Source: Chitinophaga niastensis
GTDB lineage: Bacteria; Bacteroidota; Bacteroidia; Chitinophagales; Chitinophagaceae
Assembly (NCBI RefSeq): GCF_003014755.1
Contig: NZ_PYAW01000003.1
Span: 1 to 64,000, forward strand
Direction: 5' to 3'
Length of the DNA stretch: 64,000 bases
The translations under genes were made by a program, and so were the position numbers. The notes beneath the pieces are model-generated. The model was given only the letters and a program-made list of their open reading frames with translations. It was not told where the DNA came from and did no database searches. Below are positions 54,887 to 63,734 of this stretch, piece by piece. Each line of letters begins with the position of its first letter. Position 1 is the stretch's first letter.

Positions 54887-56125
54887 TTACTTCACTACTG
54901 CCCATCTGTTCACAGTATTCAACGGTGCTTCTAACACTATCTTATAAAAATCAGCCGGCATTCCTTTCACACTGATCGCAGCACTTTCGTTTGATACAGG
55001 TACTTCTCCTAACAATTTATAATCATCGTGTCCACCGGTTTTATAATTGTTGGTGGTAGCTACCCAAATCTTCACTTTCCCTTTTTTATCATAGGCTTTC
55101 CAACCCAGGTGCAGCATGTTGTTCTCTAATGTAGCAACGGGTTGCGCCAGGGAAATAGCACCGGTAAGTGGTACCCCATCTAATTCACGTGCATTTTCGG
55201 TTGGTATTTTTACATCAAGGAAACGCGCCATGGACGGGAGTATGTCTACAATACCCGGTTGCGCGGTCTTAAAATAAGTATTCAGTCCTTTTGCATTGGT
55301 AACAATCCAGGTAGTACGCTCCCGGTCCGACTGTCCACCATGACCATAACCACCCCTGGCATCGCGGCCGTGATCCGTAGTGATATAGATTTCCCAGTCC
55401 TCATTAAAATTTTGGCGACGATATTCCATCGCATCCCAGATCCTGCCCACCATATCATCTGTCATGCGTACAGCGCTGTCCATTCTTGGACTGCTCGTAC
55501 CATAACGGTGCCCCATATCATCGCTGTACTCCAGGTACACCCACGTTAAATCAGGTGCATCACTGCGCACATAAGCCGCTGCTTTTGCAGCTACTTCTTC
55601 ATCTATCAGATGTGTATACCAGCTGTCTTTATCATGCGGAAAATGCACGGTATCTTTCTCCAGCCCATCCACAGCATGATCTATATGCAAACCGCCTGTT
55701 TGCGGCAATCCATCACCTACTAATTTGGTGCGATTATCCAGCCACGTAGAAAATATAGCTGTTGTTTTTTGCGGATAAGCCGTTTTAAAAAAGCGGAAAA
55801 TACTTGGGTAAGCATAGTTCTGCGCAGCAATATCATTATCCCACACATTATGCTTATTTACCCAGGTGCTTGTAAGCAGACTATTATAGCCTACTGCCGA
55901 TATAGTAGGTGTTTGCGAATAGCCTTTTTTTTCTCCACCTACATAAGCGCGGCAATAGCCTCCTTCTTTGGCAATGCGTTTCAGGTTAGGCGTTGGCTGT
56001 GCTTCAATTACATCTGCGGGAATACCATCTGCAATAATAAATAATACTTTATGTTTCCTTACCTGCGCCTGCATGGTTAAGGTAGAAAAGGATAACAGGC
56101 CTATAGCCAATAGGATACATTTCAT
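54887..56125 (-). CDS. Secreted type I phosphodiesterase/nucleotide pyrophosphatase (alkaline phosphatase superfamily)
   Basis: 412 aa from the ATG at 56125 ([13 protein letters not shown]); a TTG two codons upstream is also open. Signal peptide ends MQAQ. Metal and nucleophile positions: [25 protein letters not shown] (Thr/Ser nucleophile region), [11 protein letters not shown] and ITTDHGRD. Hydrolyses phosphodiester or phosphomonoester bonds in the periplasm; the substrate is unknown. LacI-type operators lie just beyond its 3' end. Confidence 0.88.
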   Translation of the reverse strand: MKCILLAIGLLSFSTLTMQAQVRKHKVLFIIADGIPADVIEAQPTPNLKRIAKEGGYCRAYVGGEKKGYSQTPTISAVGYNSLLTSTWVNKHNVWDNDIAAQNYAYPSIFRFFKTAYPQKTTAIFSTWLDNRTKLVGDGLPQTGGLHIDHAVDGLEKDTVHFPHDKDSWYTHLIDEEVAAKAAAYVRSDAPDLTWVYLEYSDDMGHRYGTSSPRMDSAVRMTDDMVGRIWDAMEYRRQNFNEDWEIYITTDHGRDARGGYGHGGQSDRERTTWIVTNAKGLNTYFKTAQPGIVDILPSMARFLDVKIPTENARELDGVPLTGAISLAQPVATLENNMLHLGWKAYDKKGKVKIWVATTNNYKTGGHDDYKLLGEVPVSNESAAISVKGMPADFYKIVLEAPLNTVNRWAVVK

Positions 56126-56138
56126 TGTCAACTGTTTT

Positions 56139-56251
56139 AGCGATTAGCTTTTAGCTTTTAGTTATTGAAGCGGTAATAAAATCGAAAGATAATATTTCAA
56201 GAATATCTTCGCTGCATTTTTACTAAAAGCTAAATGCTAATAGCTAATAGC
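56139..56251. repeat. Palindromic element C1
   Basis: Outer arms consist of TTTTAGC heptamers (plus-strand left, CTAAAAG on the right) and pair imperfectly; the centre has CGAAAGATA pairing with TATCTTCG. The right arm ends against the stop codon of the S9 peptidase gene. Related to C2 at 63601. Confidence 0.7.
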
Positions 56252-58414
56252 TTACTTCAAATATGCATCAAAATAATTGGTGATTTTCTGCATCAGGTGA
56301 ACCCTGTCCTTTCCCAGCACATTATGCAGATGTCCCGGATATACAAAGTAATCTACCTGTACTTCATTGTCCACACAGGCTTTCAGGAAGTCAATAGAAT
56401 GTTGCCATACCACTACATCATCATTAGTACCATGAATCAACATCAGGTGACCCTGTAAATTTTTAGTTTTTGTAAGCAGGTTCGCAGCAGCATAACCATC
56501 CGGATTTTCCTGCGGAGTATCCATATAACGCTCTGTATACATCACTTCATACATGCTCCAGTCGATCACCGGCCCACCGGCAACAGCAGCCTGAAACACG
56601 CCAGGGTGGCGCAACATCAGCGACGTTGTCATAAAGCCACCAAAGCTCCAGCCATGCACACCCATTTTTTGCTGATTAATAAACGGCAACGACTTCAGAT
56701 ATGCCACGCCCTGCAGCTGATCATTCATTTCTACAGTACCTAACTGACGGAAGGTGGCCTGTTCAAATGCCATTCCACGATTATCGCTGCCACGGCCATC
56801 CATTGTAAAAATCACATAACCATGCTGGGCCATATATTCATACCACAGGTTGCCACTGTAAGGAAAAGTATTACGAACCAGTTGTACATTAGGACCATTA
56901 TACAGGTATACAATTACAGGATAGGTTTTAGTAGTATCAAAATCCACCGGCAATATCAGCTTACCATACAAAGGAGTGCCGTCGTCAGCTTTCAGCGTTA
57001 CCTGCTTTACTTCCGGGCGTTGAAAATCTTTCAGCGGATCAGCAGCGGTGATCAGCGTTTGCTGCCATTTGCCTTTGAGCGCACTGATCTGTGCTACGGA
57101 AGGAACCGTAGCAGCACTATATACATCCAACACATAATGTCCATCGTTGCTTAATTGCGCATCATGCCAGCCGGCAGCATTATCCAAACGGCGCAGGGCA
57201 GCGGTTTTCAGGTTCACCGCATACACATGCTTTTCCATAGGACTTTCTTTAGCAGCAGTAACTACTGTTTCATTGGTTTCCGTATTAAAACCGGTTAATT
57301 CATTCACATCCCAGGTGCCTTTTGTTAACTGTCGCTGTAGTTGCCCTTGTGTATTATAGAGATATAAATGCGAATAGCCGTCGCGATCGCTCCACCAGGC
57401 AAACTGATCAGGTTTGCCGGGAATAAAGGTAAGCGGGTGCGTTGGATGCACATATTTGGGATCCGTTTCTTCGAACAAAGTTTTTACCAGATCACCGGTA
57501 GCAGCACTATATTGATTCAGCCAAAGATGATTTTGTTCGCGGTTCAGCAAAGCCACATATACCGATTGCTGATCGGGCGACCAGGTAACGCAGGTAAGAT
57601 AATGATCTGCAGGGCCTTCTGTTTTCAGGAAGATAGTTTTTTGCGTAGATGGCTGATATACGCCCAGTGTAACTTCGTGTGATTTTCCACCAGCCATCGG
57701 ATATTTGATAATATTGGCATGTGCCGGTGTTACGGCCCAGTTGATCACCGGATAATCATTGACCATCCGTTGATCCATACGGTAAAAGGCTACCAGGTCT
57801 CCTTTAGGCGAAAAGAAAATGCCTTTATCTATTCCAAATTCTTCCCGGTGCACACTTTTACCATTGATGATGTTGATGTCTGTATCATTGGTGATAGCCT
57901 GTACAGCACCATCTGCGCTGCGTACAAAAAGATTATTTTTTACCGTATAAGCAATCTGCTGACTTTGCGGATTTACCGTAATATTTTCTGCATCTGCCGG
58001 CAAACTGCACCAGTTGGCAAATTGCATTTTACCATTTTGCAGTTGTCCCTTATATAAATTATTACCTATACCAAACCACGCGCTGTTAGCGGAGATCCAG
58101 TGCATAGCCGGTATGCCTTGTAAAGGTTTGGAAGAAAATAATTGCTGGCTGAGATTATCCAGTGAGAGGAGGGTATCTGCCTGCATTGCAGGCACGGTGT
58201 ATTTAATCCATGCATTGCTGCCATTAGCTACTACTACCCTGCTGTAGGCGTTTTCACCGGGAATCCATTCAAATTGTTTCAACCGCTCTGGTGCCAGTTG
58301 CTGGCGAAGTCCGTTGGTGGCTTCTGCCATGGTGTACTTACGTTGCTGGGCATACGAAAATTGCAGCCCGTTCACAACCAATGCTGTCAAAAGCAATAGG
58401 AACGCTTTCTTCAT
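56252..58414 (-). CDS. S9 family dipeptidyl peptidase (DPP IV-like)
   Basis: 720 aa with a signal peptide (LTALVVNGLQFSYAQ). N-terminal beta-propeller to about residue 460, then an alpha/beta hydrolase with nucleophile GWSFGGF near 588, Asp in HGTNDDVVVW near 663 and His in GHLHNVLG near 696. It releases dipeptides, typically X-Pro, from peptide N-termini in the periplasm. HREEFGIDKGIFFSP carries the Glu pair used for N-terminus recognition in DPP IV. Located 43 bases after the HEAT protein gene. Confidence 0.93.
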   Translation of the reverse strand: MKKAFLLLLTALVVNGLQFSYAQQRKYTMAEATNGLRQQLAPERLKQFEWIPGENAYSRVVVANGSNAWIKYTVPAMQADTLLSLDNLSQQLFSSKPLQGIPAMHWISANSAWFGIGNNLYKGQLQNGKMQFANWCSLPADAENITVNPQSQQIAYTVKNNLFVRSADGAVQAITNDTDINIINGKSVHREEFGIDKGIFFSPKGDLVAFYRMDQRMVNDYPVINWAVTPAHANIIKYPMAGGKSHEVTLGVYQPSTQKTIFLKTEGPADHYLTCVTWSPDQQSVYVALLNREQNHLWLNQYSAATGDLVKTLFEETDPKYVHPTHPLTFIPGKPDQFAWWSDRDGYSHLYLYNTQGQLQRQLTKGTWDVNELTGFNTETNETVVTAAKESPMEKHVYAVNLKTAALRRLDNAAGWHDAQLSNDGHYVLDVYSAATVPSVAQISALKGKWQQTLITAADPLKDFQRPEVKQVTLKADDGTPLYGKLILPVDFDTTKTYPVIVYLYNGPNVQLVRNTFPYSGNLWYEYMAQHGYVIFTMDGRGSDNRGMAFEQATFRQLGTVEMNDQLQGVAYLKSLPFINQQKMGVHGWSFGGFMTTSLMLRHPGVFQAAVAGGPVIDWSMYEVMYTERYMDTPQENPDGYAAANLLTKTKNLQGHLMLIHGTNDDVVVWQHSIDFLKACVDNEVQVDYFVYPGHLHNVLGKDRVHLMQKITNYFDAYLK

Positions 58415-58457
58415 CCTGTAATTTTTTAAGTGGCTAAATTACGGGATCAGGAATGAT

Positions 58458-59408
58458 TTATGAATTCGGAATTAAATTACGCTGTACCCATTCTCTTTCT
58501 TCAGGGAGGAGATAGTCGGCTCTTTTTTCTGTGATCCAGGAAAAAGTCTTTTTTACATCTGCTTTAGCTGCTTTGAACCGGGAGAGAAATTCCATGCCCA
58601 GCATCAGGTCTGTAAACCCGTTTTTAACGGTTTCAATGGTCATCCGGGCACTACTGCGCCTTTTTGAAAGGAGCTCGGTAATACGGGCGGTAACGGCCTG
58701 TATGGCATTTTCATCTGCATATTTATAAATCGCTTCCATGGCCTCAAATTTCAGATGACCACGAAGGAGGCAACGCGTATAAAACATCGCTTCTTTCTCT
58801 TTCTCAATATCCGCGATAGTGGCAAAAGCCAGGCTTTTTACATCCTGACGATGGTATTCCAGTAATCTTTTCAGAGAAGGTAAACTTTTCCGGGTACCTA
58901 CTTTATGCAATAACAACGCTATATAATAAACATCATATTCATTTACCGTACGCTTCAATAATGACAAGGCCCAGTCTTCAACAGCAGGATTATGCGTGCC
59001 ACGCAAAGCCAGCAGTGCAGAACGGCGAATATTATTATTAAGAGATAAAGTGTTATTCAGTAAGGGTTCCAGGTTAATATATCCCGGTATGGTCAGGCCC
59101 CGCTCCAGATCCTGCTGAATGCCTGTGATCATATCTGCATCCTGCTCTGTTTTAAGGCGGTCCATCAGAAAACGGATCACTTCCGGTTCATTGGTGTTCC
59201 TGGAAAGCTGTGTAATAATAAAGCCGGCAGCACGGCGTTTATCTTTATCGGGTTCAGTTTCAATGTATTGATACAATAAAGGTATGTAAGCGTGATTAGC
59301 CAGTTGTTCTGCTTCCCGGAGTGCCTGCCAGCTGGTGGTTTGCCCGTTATTCAACTGTTCCGAGCGGTCGCATATCCGTGTGACGAGGTTCGTGAGATAG
59401 TCTATCAT
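58458..59408 (-). CDS. HEAT-repeat protein
   Basis: 316 aa, all-helical with about eight degenerate HEAT repeats (NIRRSALLALRGTHNP, VKSLAFATIADIEKEKEA). No signal peptide, so likely cytoplasmic and protein-binding. Partner unknown. Confidence 0.8.
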   Translation of the reverse strand: MIDYLTNLVTRICDRSEQLNNGQTTSWQALREAEQLANHAYIPLLYQYIETEPDKDKRRAAGFIITQLSRNTNEPEVIRFLMDRLKTEQDADMITGIQQDLERGLTIPGYINLEPLLNNTLSLNNNIRRSALLALRGTHNPAVEDWALSLLKRTVNEYDVYYIALLLHKVGTRKSLPSLKRLLEYHRQDVKSLAFATIADIEKEKEAMFYTRCLLRGHLKFEAMEAIYKYADENAIQAVTARITELLSKRRSSARMTIETVKNGFTDLMLGMEFLSRFKAAKADVKKTFSWITEKRADYLLPEEREWVQRNLIPNS

Positions 59409-59572
59409 CTGTAGTTATTTTGATCTGCTACCCCTCCATTTTCAATTATCATACCAACCTGAATAACGATGGGAAAAAGTGGTCAATACCCGGCTTCATC
59501 AATTAACAGTTTTATGTTACATTTGCCCCTGTATTTTCGGACAGGTTTTGATATTTGAATAGAACGTAAAGC

Positions 59573-60829
59573 ATGCACATATTACTCAAGAACGTAAAGA
59601 TTATAGCGCCTTCTTCACCTTTGCACGGGCAGCAAAAAGACATTTCCATTCAGAACGGTATCATTCAGCAGGTAGCTGACAACCTGGAAGATGCCCGTGC
59701 TACGGTCATTTCCGGTAGCAACCTGCACGTATCTGCCGGATGGATGGATATTTTTGCGCACTTCTGTGATCCCGGCCAGGAACACAAGGAAGACCTGCAA
59801 AGTGGGGTTAAAGCAGCAGCCACCGGCGGTTACACCACCGTGATGATTGTGCCCAACACACAACCAGCGCTGCATACCAAGCCACAGATCGAATACGTAT
59901 TGAGCAAAACCCGCCATTCGGCGGTAACCGTGCTGCCTATAGGTGCGGCCACTAAAAACCTGGAAGGAACCAGCCTGGCAGAAATGTATGAAATGCAGGA
60001 AGCAGGCGCAGTAGCGTTTTCCGACGGCCTCAAACCATTACAGTCTCCCGGCCTGCTGCTTAAAGCCCTCCAATACATCAAGGCTTTTGACGGTACCCTC
60101 ATCCAGCTGCCGGACGACCAGAGCATTTCGGCACATGGCCTTATGCACGAAGGCATTTACTCCACGCAATTGGGGATGCCCGGCAAACCCGCACTGGCAG
60201 AGGAACTAATTGTACAACGCGACCTGGAACTGGCTAAATACACCGATTCCCGCATTCATATCACCGGCATTAGTACCCGCAAATCCGTAGAACTGATAGC
60301 TGCCGCCAAAGCAGACGGCATCAAGGTAACCTGCTCTGTAACCCCTTACCACCTGTCGTTAACAGACGCACAGCTGGTAGACTACGATACGCACCTGAAA
60401 GTGAATCCACCATTGCGCACAGCAGATGACGTGAAAGCCTTGCAGGAAGCAGTACTACATGGTACGATCGATTGTTTTGCTACCCACCACCTGCCGCAGG
60501 ACTGGGATGCCAAACAGGTAGAATTTGAATATGCAAAAAATGGGATGATTGGCCTGGAAAGCACTTTCGGGGTATTAAGACAATACCTCCCGCAACTCCC
60601 ACTGGAACAGTTAATTAACATGCTTACCACGCATCCGCGTAAGATCTTTGGTCAAACCCAACCTGCCCTGCAGGAAGGCGCAGTAGCCAATCTCACTGTA
60701 TTTGATCCGGATACTAACTGGCAGTTCACCACTGCGCATATCGCTTCCCGGTCCAAAAATTCAGCGTATATTGGCACAGAACTGAAAGGAAAAGTAATTG
60801 CCATTGTTAATAACGGGCAATTGCATTGA
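59573..60829 (+). CDS. Dihydroorotase-like protein with lost metal ligands
   Basis: 418 aa amidohydrolase of the dihydroorotase type I group by overall pattern (DPGQEHKEDLQSG, TTVMIVPNTQPAL, VAFSDGLKPL, KVNPPLRT). The metal-binding HxH reads FAH; the later His of the HCED motif, the His before ST (ITGIST) and the Asp of ATDHAPH (FATHHLPQ) are also replaced. Catalysis by the usual Zn mechanism is doubtful; a scaffold role with aspartate transcarbamoylase, as for PyrC'/PyrX, is possible. Bacteroidota often annotate such proteins as PyrC. Confidence 0.85.
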   Translation: MHILLKNVKIIAPSSPLHGQQKDISIQNGIIQQVADNLEDARATVISGSNLHVSAGWMDIFAHFCDPGQEHKEDLQSGVKAAATGGYTTVMIVPNTQPALHTKPQIEYVLSKTRHSAVTVLPIGAATKNLEGTSLAEMYEMQEAGAVAFSDGLKPLQSPGLLLKALQYIKAFDGTLIQLPDDQSISAHGLMHEGIYSTQLGMPGKPALAEELIVQRDLELAKYTDSRIHITGISTRKSVELIAAAKADGIKVTCSVTPYHLSLTDAQLVDYDTHLKVNPPLRTADDVKALQEAVLHGTIDCFATHHLPQDWDAKQVEFEYAKNGMIGLESTFGVLRQYLPQLPLEQLINMLTTHPRKIFGQTQPALQEGAVANLTVFDPDTNWQFTTAHIASRSKNSAYIGTELKGKVIAIVNNGQLH

Positions 60830-60890
60830 GACAGATAACAAACCCTATATTGCTTATTTCAAACCTGTTTAATATAAATATCTTGTTACT

Positions 60891-61394
60891 ATGACAAATA
60901 AAACTCATTTATCGTACGGAATAATTACGTCCCTGGTAATTATCTTAGTATCTGTTGCTTTTTACCTGTTAAAACTAAACCAGGAAAGATGGACAGGCTA
61001 TGTTAGCACCGTTATTTTAATGGTGGGAGTGGTACTGTCCTGCGTGGCATATGCTAAAACCAATGATAATGCAACTCCTGGCGGGATCTTTGGTAATGGA
61101 TTCAGAACCACCGCTGTAATAACAGTCCTCTCCATTATTTTCACCGTGCTGTTCATATACATTTTCCCTGACATCAAGGAACAGGCAATAGAGGCAGCAA
61201 GAAAGAAAATGGAAGAGCAAAATCAGTCTGAAGAGGCCATACAAACAGCTATTGATCTCACCAGAAAAATGTTCATACCGTTTGTAATTGGCTTTTCCCT
61301 GTTTTTCGATGTTATATTCGGCCTGATAGCATCTTTAGTTGGTATGGCTATTGGCAGGAAGTACCTGAAGCCGCAAAAGACAACAACATTATAG
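60891..61394 (+). CDS. DUF4199 membrane protein
   Basis: 167 aa with four membrane segments (about 10-27, 38-55, 73-94, 130-153) and a charged helix between the third and fourth (EQAIEAARKKMEEQNQSEEA). This layout matches DUF4199 proteins, common in Bacteroidota and of unknown function. It precedes a glycosyltransferase gene by 45 bases. Confidence 0.85.
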   Translation: MTNKTHLSYGIITSLVIILVSVAFYLLKLNQERWTGYVSTVILMVGVVLSCVAYAKTNDNATPGGIFGNGFRTTAVITVLSIIFTVLFIYIFPDIKEQAIEAARKKMEEQNQSEEAIQTAIDLTRKMFIPFVIGFSLFFDVIFGLIASLVGMAIGRKYLKPQKTTTL

Positions 61395-61439
61395 GCAGTA
61401 ATACACAACATCCTTTACATACATCAAGGAACATCCTAA

Positions 61440-62456
61440 ATGAATTTAAACATATCCGTAATCGTTCCTTTAAAGAACGAAGAAGAATCATTACCTGAAT
61501 TAGCTGCATGGATTGACAGAGTGATGCAAGCCCACCATTTTACCTATGAGGTATGGATGGTGGATGATGGCAGCACAGACGATTCCTGGAGCGTGATACA
61601 ACAACTGGCTGCACAAAATTCAAGCATTAAAGGCATCAAATTCCAACGTAATTATGGTAAATCTGCTGCTTTAAATGAAGGCTTCAGTGCAGCTCAGGGA
61701 GATGTAGTGATTACAATGGATGCAGATCTGCAGGACAGTCCGGATGAAATACCAGAACTGTACCGCATGATCATGGAAGAAGGCTTTGATCTCGTGAGCG
61801 GCTGGAAAAAGAAACGGTACGATAATGCTTTTACAAAAAATCTTCCTTCAAAATTATATAACTACACCACTACCCGCATGAGCGGCGTAAAGCTGCACGA
61901 CATGAACTGCGGCCTCAAATCCTATCGCAAAAAAGTAGTGAAATCAATAGAGGTATACGGTGAAATGCACCGCTATATCCCTGTAATAGCCAAATGGAAC
62001 GGCTTCCGTAAAATCGGCGAAAAAGTGGTGGAACACCGTGCCCGTAAATATGGTGTTACCAAATTCGGACTGGAACGCTTTATTAATGGCTTCCTCGATC
62101 TGGCCACCATCATGTTCATCGGTAAATTTGGCAAACGCCCTATGCACCTGTTTGGTGCGTTAGGCTCTTTGTCGTTCTTTGTTGGATTTATCATTGCTTT
62201 TTACCTGGCCTTTGCGAAAATTTTCTTCGATAAGGTAAACATGACAGACAGGCCCATCTTCTACCTGGCGCTGCTCTGCATGATCATAGGTTCACAACTG
62301 TTCCTCACCGGTTTCATCGGTGAACTGGTAACGCGTAATGCTACTGAACGCAATTCTTACCTCGTAGAAGAAAGAATGGATCATACAATTACGGATTACG
62401 AATTACAAATTACGGACCTTCGCGAAGATCGTCCACGTGGATCCCGTAATTCGTAA
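61440..62456 (+). CDS. Membrane-bound family 2 glycosyltransferase (GtrB/DPM-like)
   Basis: 338 aa. GT-A start SVIVPLKNEEESL, VDDGSTDDSW, and DAD at 94-96 (MDADLQDSPDE), with two C-terminal membrane helices (about 238-258 and 273-296). Relatives transfer sugars onto undecaprenyl phosphate. Residues 316-338 (from ITDYELQ to RGSRNS) are encoded by palindromic element B2, so the natural C-terminus was probably shorter. Confidence 0.9.
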   Translation: MNLNISVIVPLKNEEESLPELAAWIDRVMQAHHFTYEVWMVDDGSTDDSWSVIQQLAAQNSSIKGIKFQRNYGKSAALNEGFSAAQGDVVITMDADLQDSPDEIPELYRMIMEEGFDLVSGWKKKRYDNAFTKNLPSKLYNYTTTRMSGVKLHDMNCGLKSYRKKVVKSIEVYGEMHRYIPVIAKWNGFRKIGEKVVEHRARKYGVTKFGLERFINGFLDLATIMFIGKFGKRPMHLFGALGSLSFFVGFIIAFYLAFAKIFFDKVNMTDRPIFYLALLCMIIGSQLFLTGFIGELVTRNATERNSYLVEERMDHTITDYELQITDLREDRPRGSRNS

Positions 62457-62473
62457 TTCGAAATTCGCAATTC
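62386..62473. repeat. Palindromic element B2 overlapping glycosyltransferase 3' end
   Basis: Arms 62386-62415 and 62444-62473 pair with five mismatches in 30, made of ACGAATT-type heptamers. The 28-nt loop has CGCGAAGATCGTCC and GTGGATC, close to B1's loop. Confidence 0.8.
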
Positions 62474-62479
62474 AAAATA

Positions 62480-63616
62480 ATGGCTAACAAAAAGAAAATA
62501 CTCATATTAGGAACAGCCTATCCTTTCCGGGGTGGGCTGGCTGCTTATAACGAACGACTGGCAGAAGAACTACAGCAAACAGATGATGTGGAAATATGGA
62601 CGTTTACCATCCAATATCCCAAATTATTTTTTCCGGGTAAAAGCCAGTTTTCAACAGATCCTGCACCAAAGCACCTGCGGATAAAACGTTTGATCAACTC
62701 CGTAAATCCGCTGAACTGGTTGATTGTAGGTCGTAAGATCCGGAAAATGAACCCGGATATTATCATCACCAAATACTGGTTGCCTATTATGGGCCCTGCA
62801 TTAGGATCCTTACTGCGCCTGGGAAAGAGAAAACATACAAAAGTAATTGCCGTATTGGATAATGTGGTGCCGCATGAAAAACGGCCGGGTGATGTGGCCT
62901 TTACCAAATATTTCCTGCAACCGGTAGATGCATTTATAGCCATGAGTCAGTCTGTACTCAATGACCTGCGTGTATTTGAACCTACCAAAAAAGCATCGCT
63001 CATCCCCCACCCTATTTACGATAACTATGGTGCACTCATCTCTAAAGAAGAAGCCCGTGCACAGTTGAAACTACAGCCAGGAAAGCGTTACGTTCTTTTC
63101 TTTGGTTTCATTCGTCAATATAAAGGGCTGGACCTCCTGCTGCAAGCCATGGCAGATGAGCGGATGAAAAAGCTGGATATACATGCAATTGTTGCGGGAG
63201 AATATTATGAAGATGCTGCTCCCTATCTTCAGCTGTTGGCCGAACTACAGCTGGGCGACCGTATACTCATGCACACGGATTTTATTCCTAATGAAGCGGT
63301 AAAAAACTATTTCTGCGCTGCCGACCTGGTGGTACAACCTTATAAAAGCGCCACCCAGAGCGGCATTTCGCAGATCGCCTATCATTTTGAAAAACCCATG
63401 GTGGTAACCAATGTAGGCGGACTGGTAGAAATGGTGCCGGATGGTATCGTAGGATTTCAGGCGGAACCCAACCCGGCAGCGATTGCAGCTGCTATTGAAA
63501 AATATTTCCTGGAAAACCGGGAAGCAGACATGGTAACTGCACTCCGCAAAGAAAAACTACAATATTCGTGGGCGCGACTGGCAAAAGAAATTCATACATT
63601 AGCGGTTAGCAGCTAG
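62480..63616 (+). CDS. Family 4 glycosyltransferase
   Basis: 378 aa with two Rossmann-like domains (GT-B). N-terminal FRGGLAAYNERLAEEL; C-terminal YVLFFGFIRQYKGLDLLLQA, VQPYKSATQSGISQIAYHFEKP and VVTNVGGLVEMV, where the Glu-containing donor-binding loop reads SGISQIA. Cytoplasmic transfer of a sugar to a lipid or glycan acceptor. The last two codons and stop lie in the left arm of element C2. Confidence 0.9.
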   Translation: MANKKKILILGTAYPFRGGLAAYNERLAEELQQTDDVEIWTFTIQYPKLFFPGKSQFSTDPAPKHLRIKRLINSVNPLNWLIVGRKIRKMNPDIIITKYWLPIMGPALGSLLRLGKRKHTKVIAVLDNVVPHEKRPGDVAFTKYFLQPVDAFIAMSQSVLNDLRVFEPTKKASLIPHPIYDNYGALISKEEARAQLKLQPGKRYVLFFGFIRQYKGLDLLLQAMADERMKKLDIHAIVAGEYYEDAAPYLQLLAELQLGDRILMHTDFIPNEAVKNYFCAADLVVQPYKSATQSGISQIAYHFEKPMVVTNVGGLVEMVPDGIVGFQAEPNPAAIAAAIEKYFLENREADMVTALRKEKLQYSWARLAKEIHTLAVSS

Positions 63617-63734
63617 CTTTTAGCTTTTAGAAAATGCAGCAAAGATCTTCTGCTATAATCTTTGCTGCATTTTCTAAAAGCTAAAAGCTAGCTGCTAAAA
63701 GCTAAATACTAACTGCTAAAAGCTAACAGCTGAA
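63601..63734. repeat. Palindromic element C2
   Basis: A perfect 38-bp stem (63608-63645 with 63659-63696) with a 13-nt loop; arms carry TTTTAGC heptamers and AGCAAAGA at the tip. Additional CTAAAAGCTAA units extend to 63734, directly before the GHMP kinase ATG. Confidence 0.85.

Larger units (their letters stand above)
54648..54892. other. Convergent interval flanked by 13-bp direct repeats
   Basis: AGGCATTTTACTT occurs at 54648-54660 (overlapping the LacI stop) and at 54880-54892 (overlapping the phosphodiesterase stop). The segment between carries a GCCAC/GTGGC hairpin, the tandem 16-mer and the operator pair, but no gene. The repeats may be traces of an insertion or of a deletion. Confidence 0.55.
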
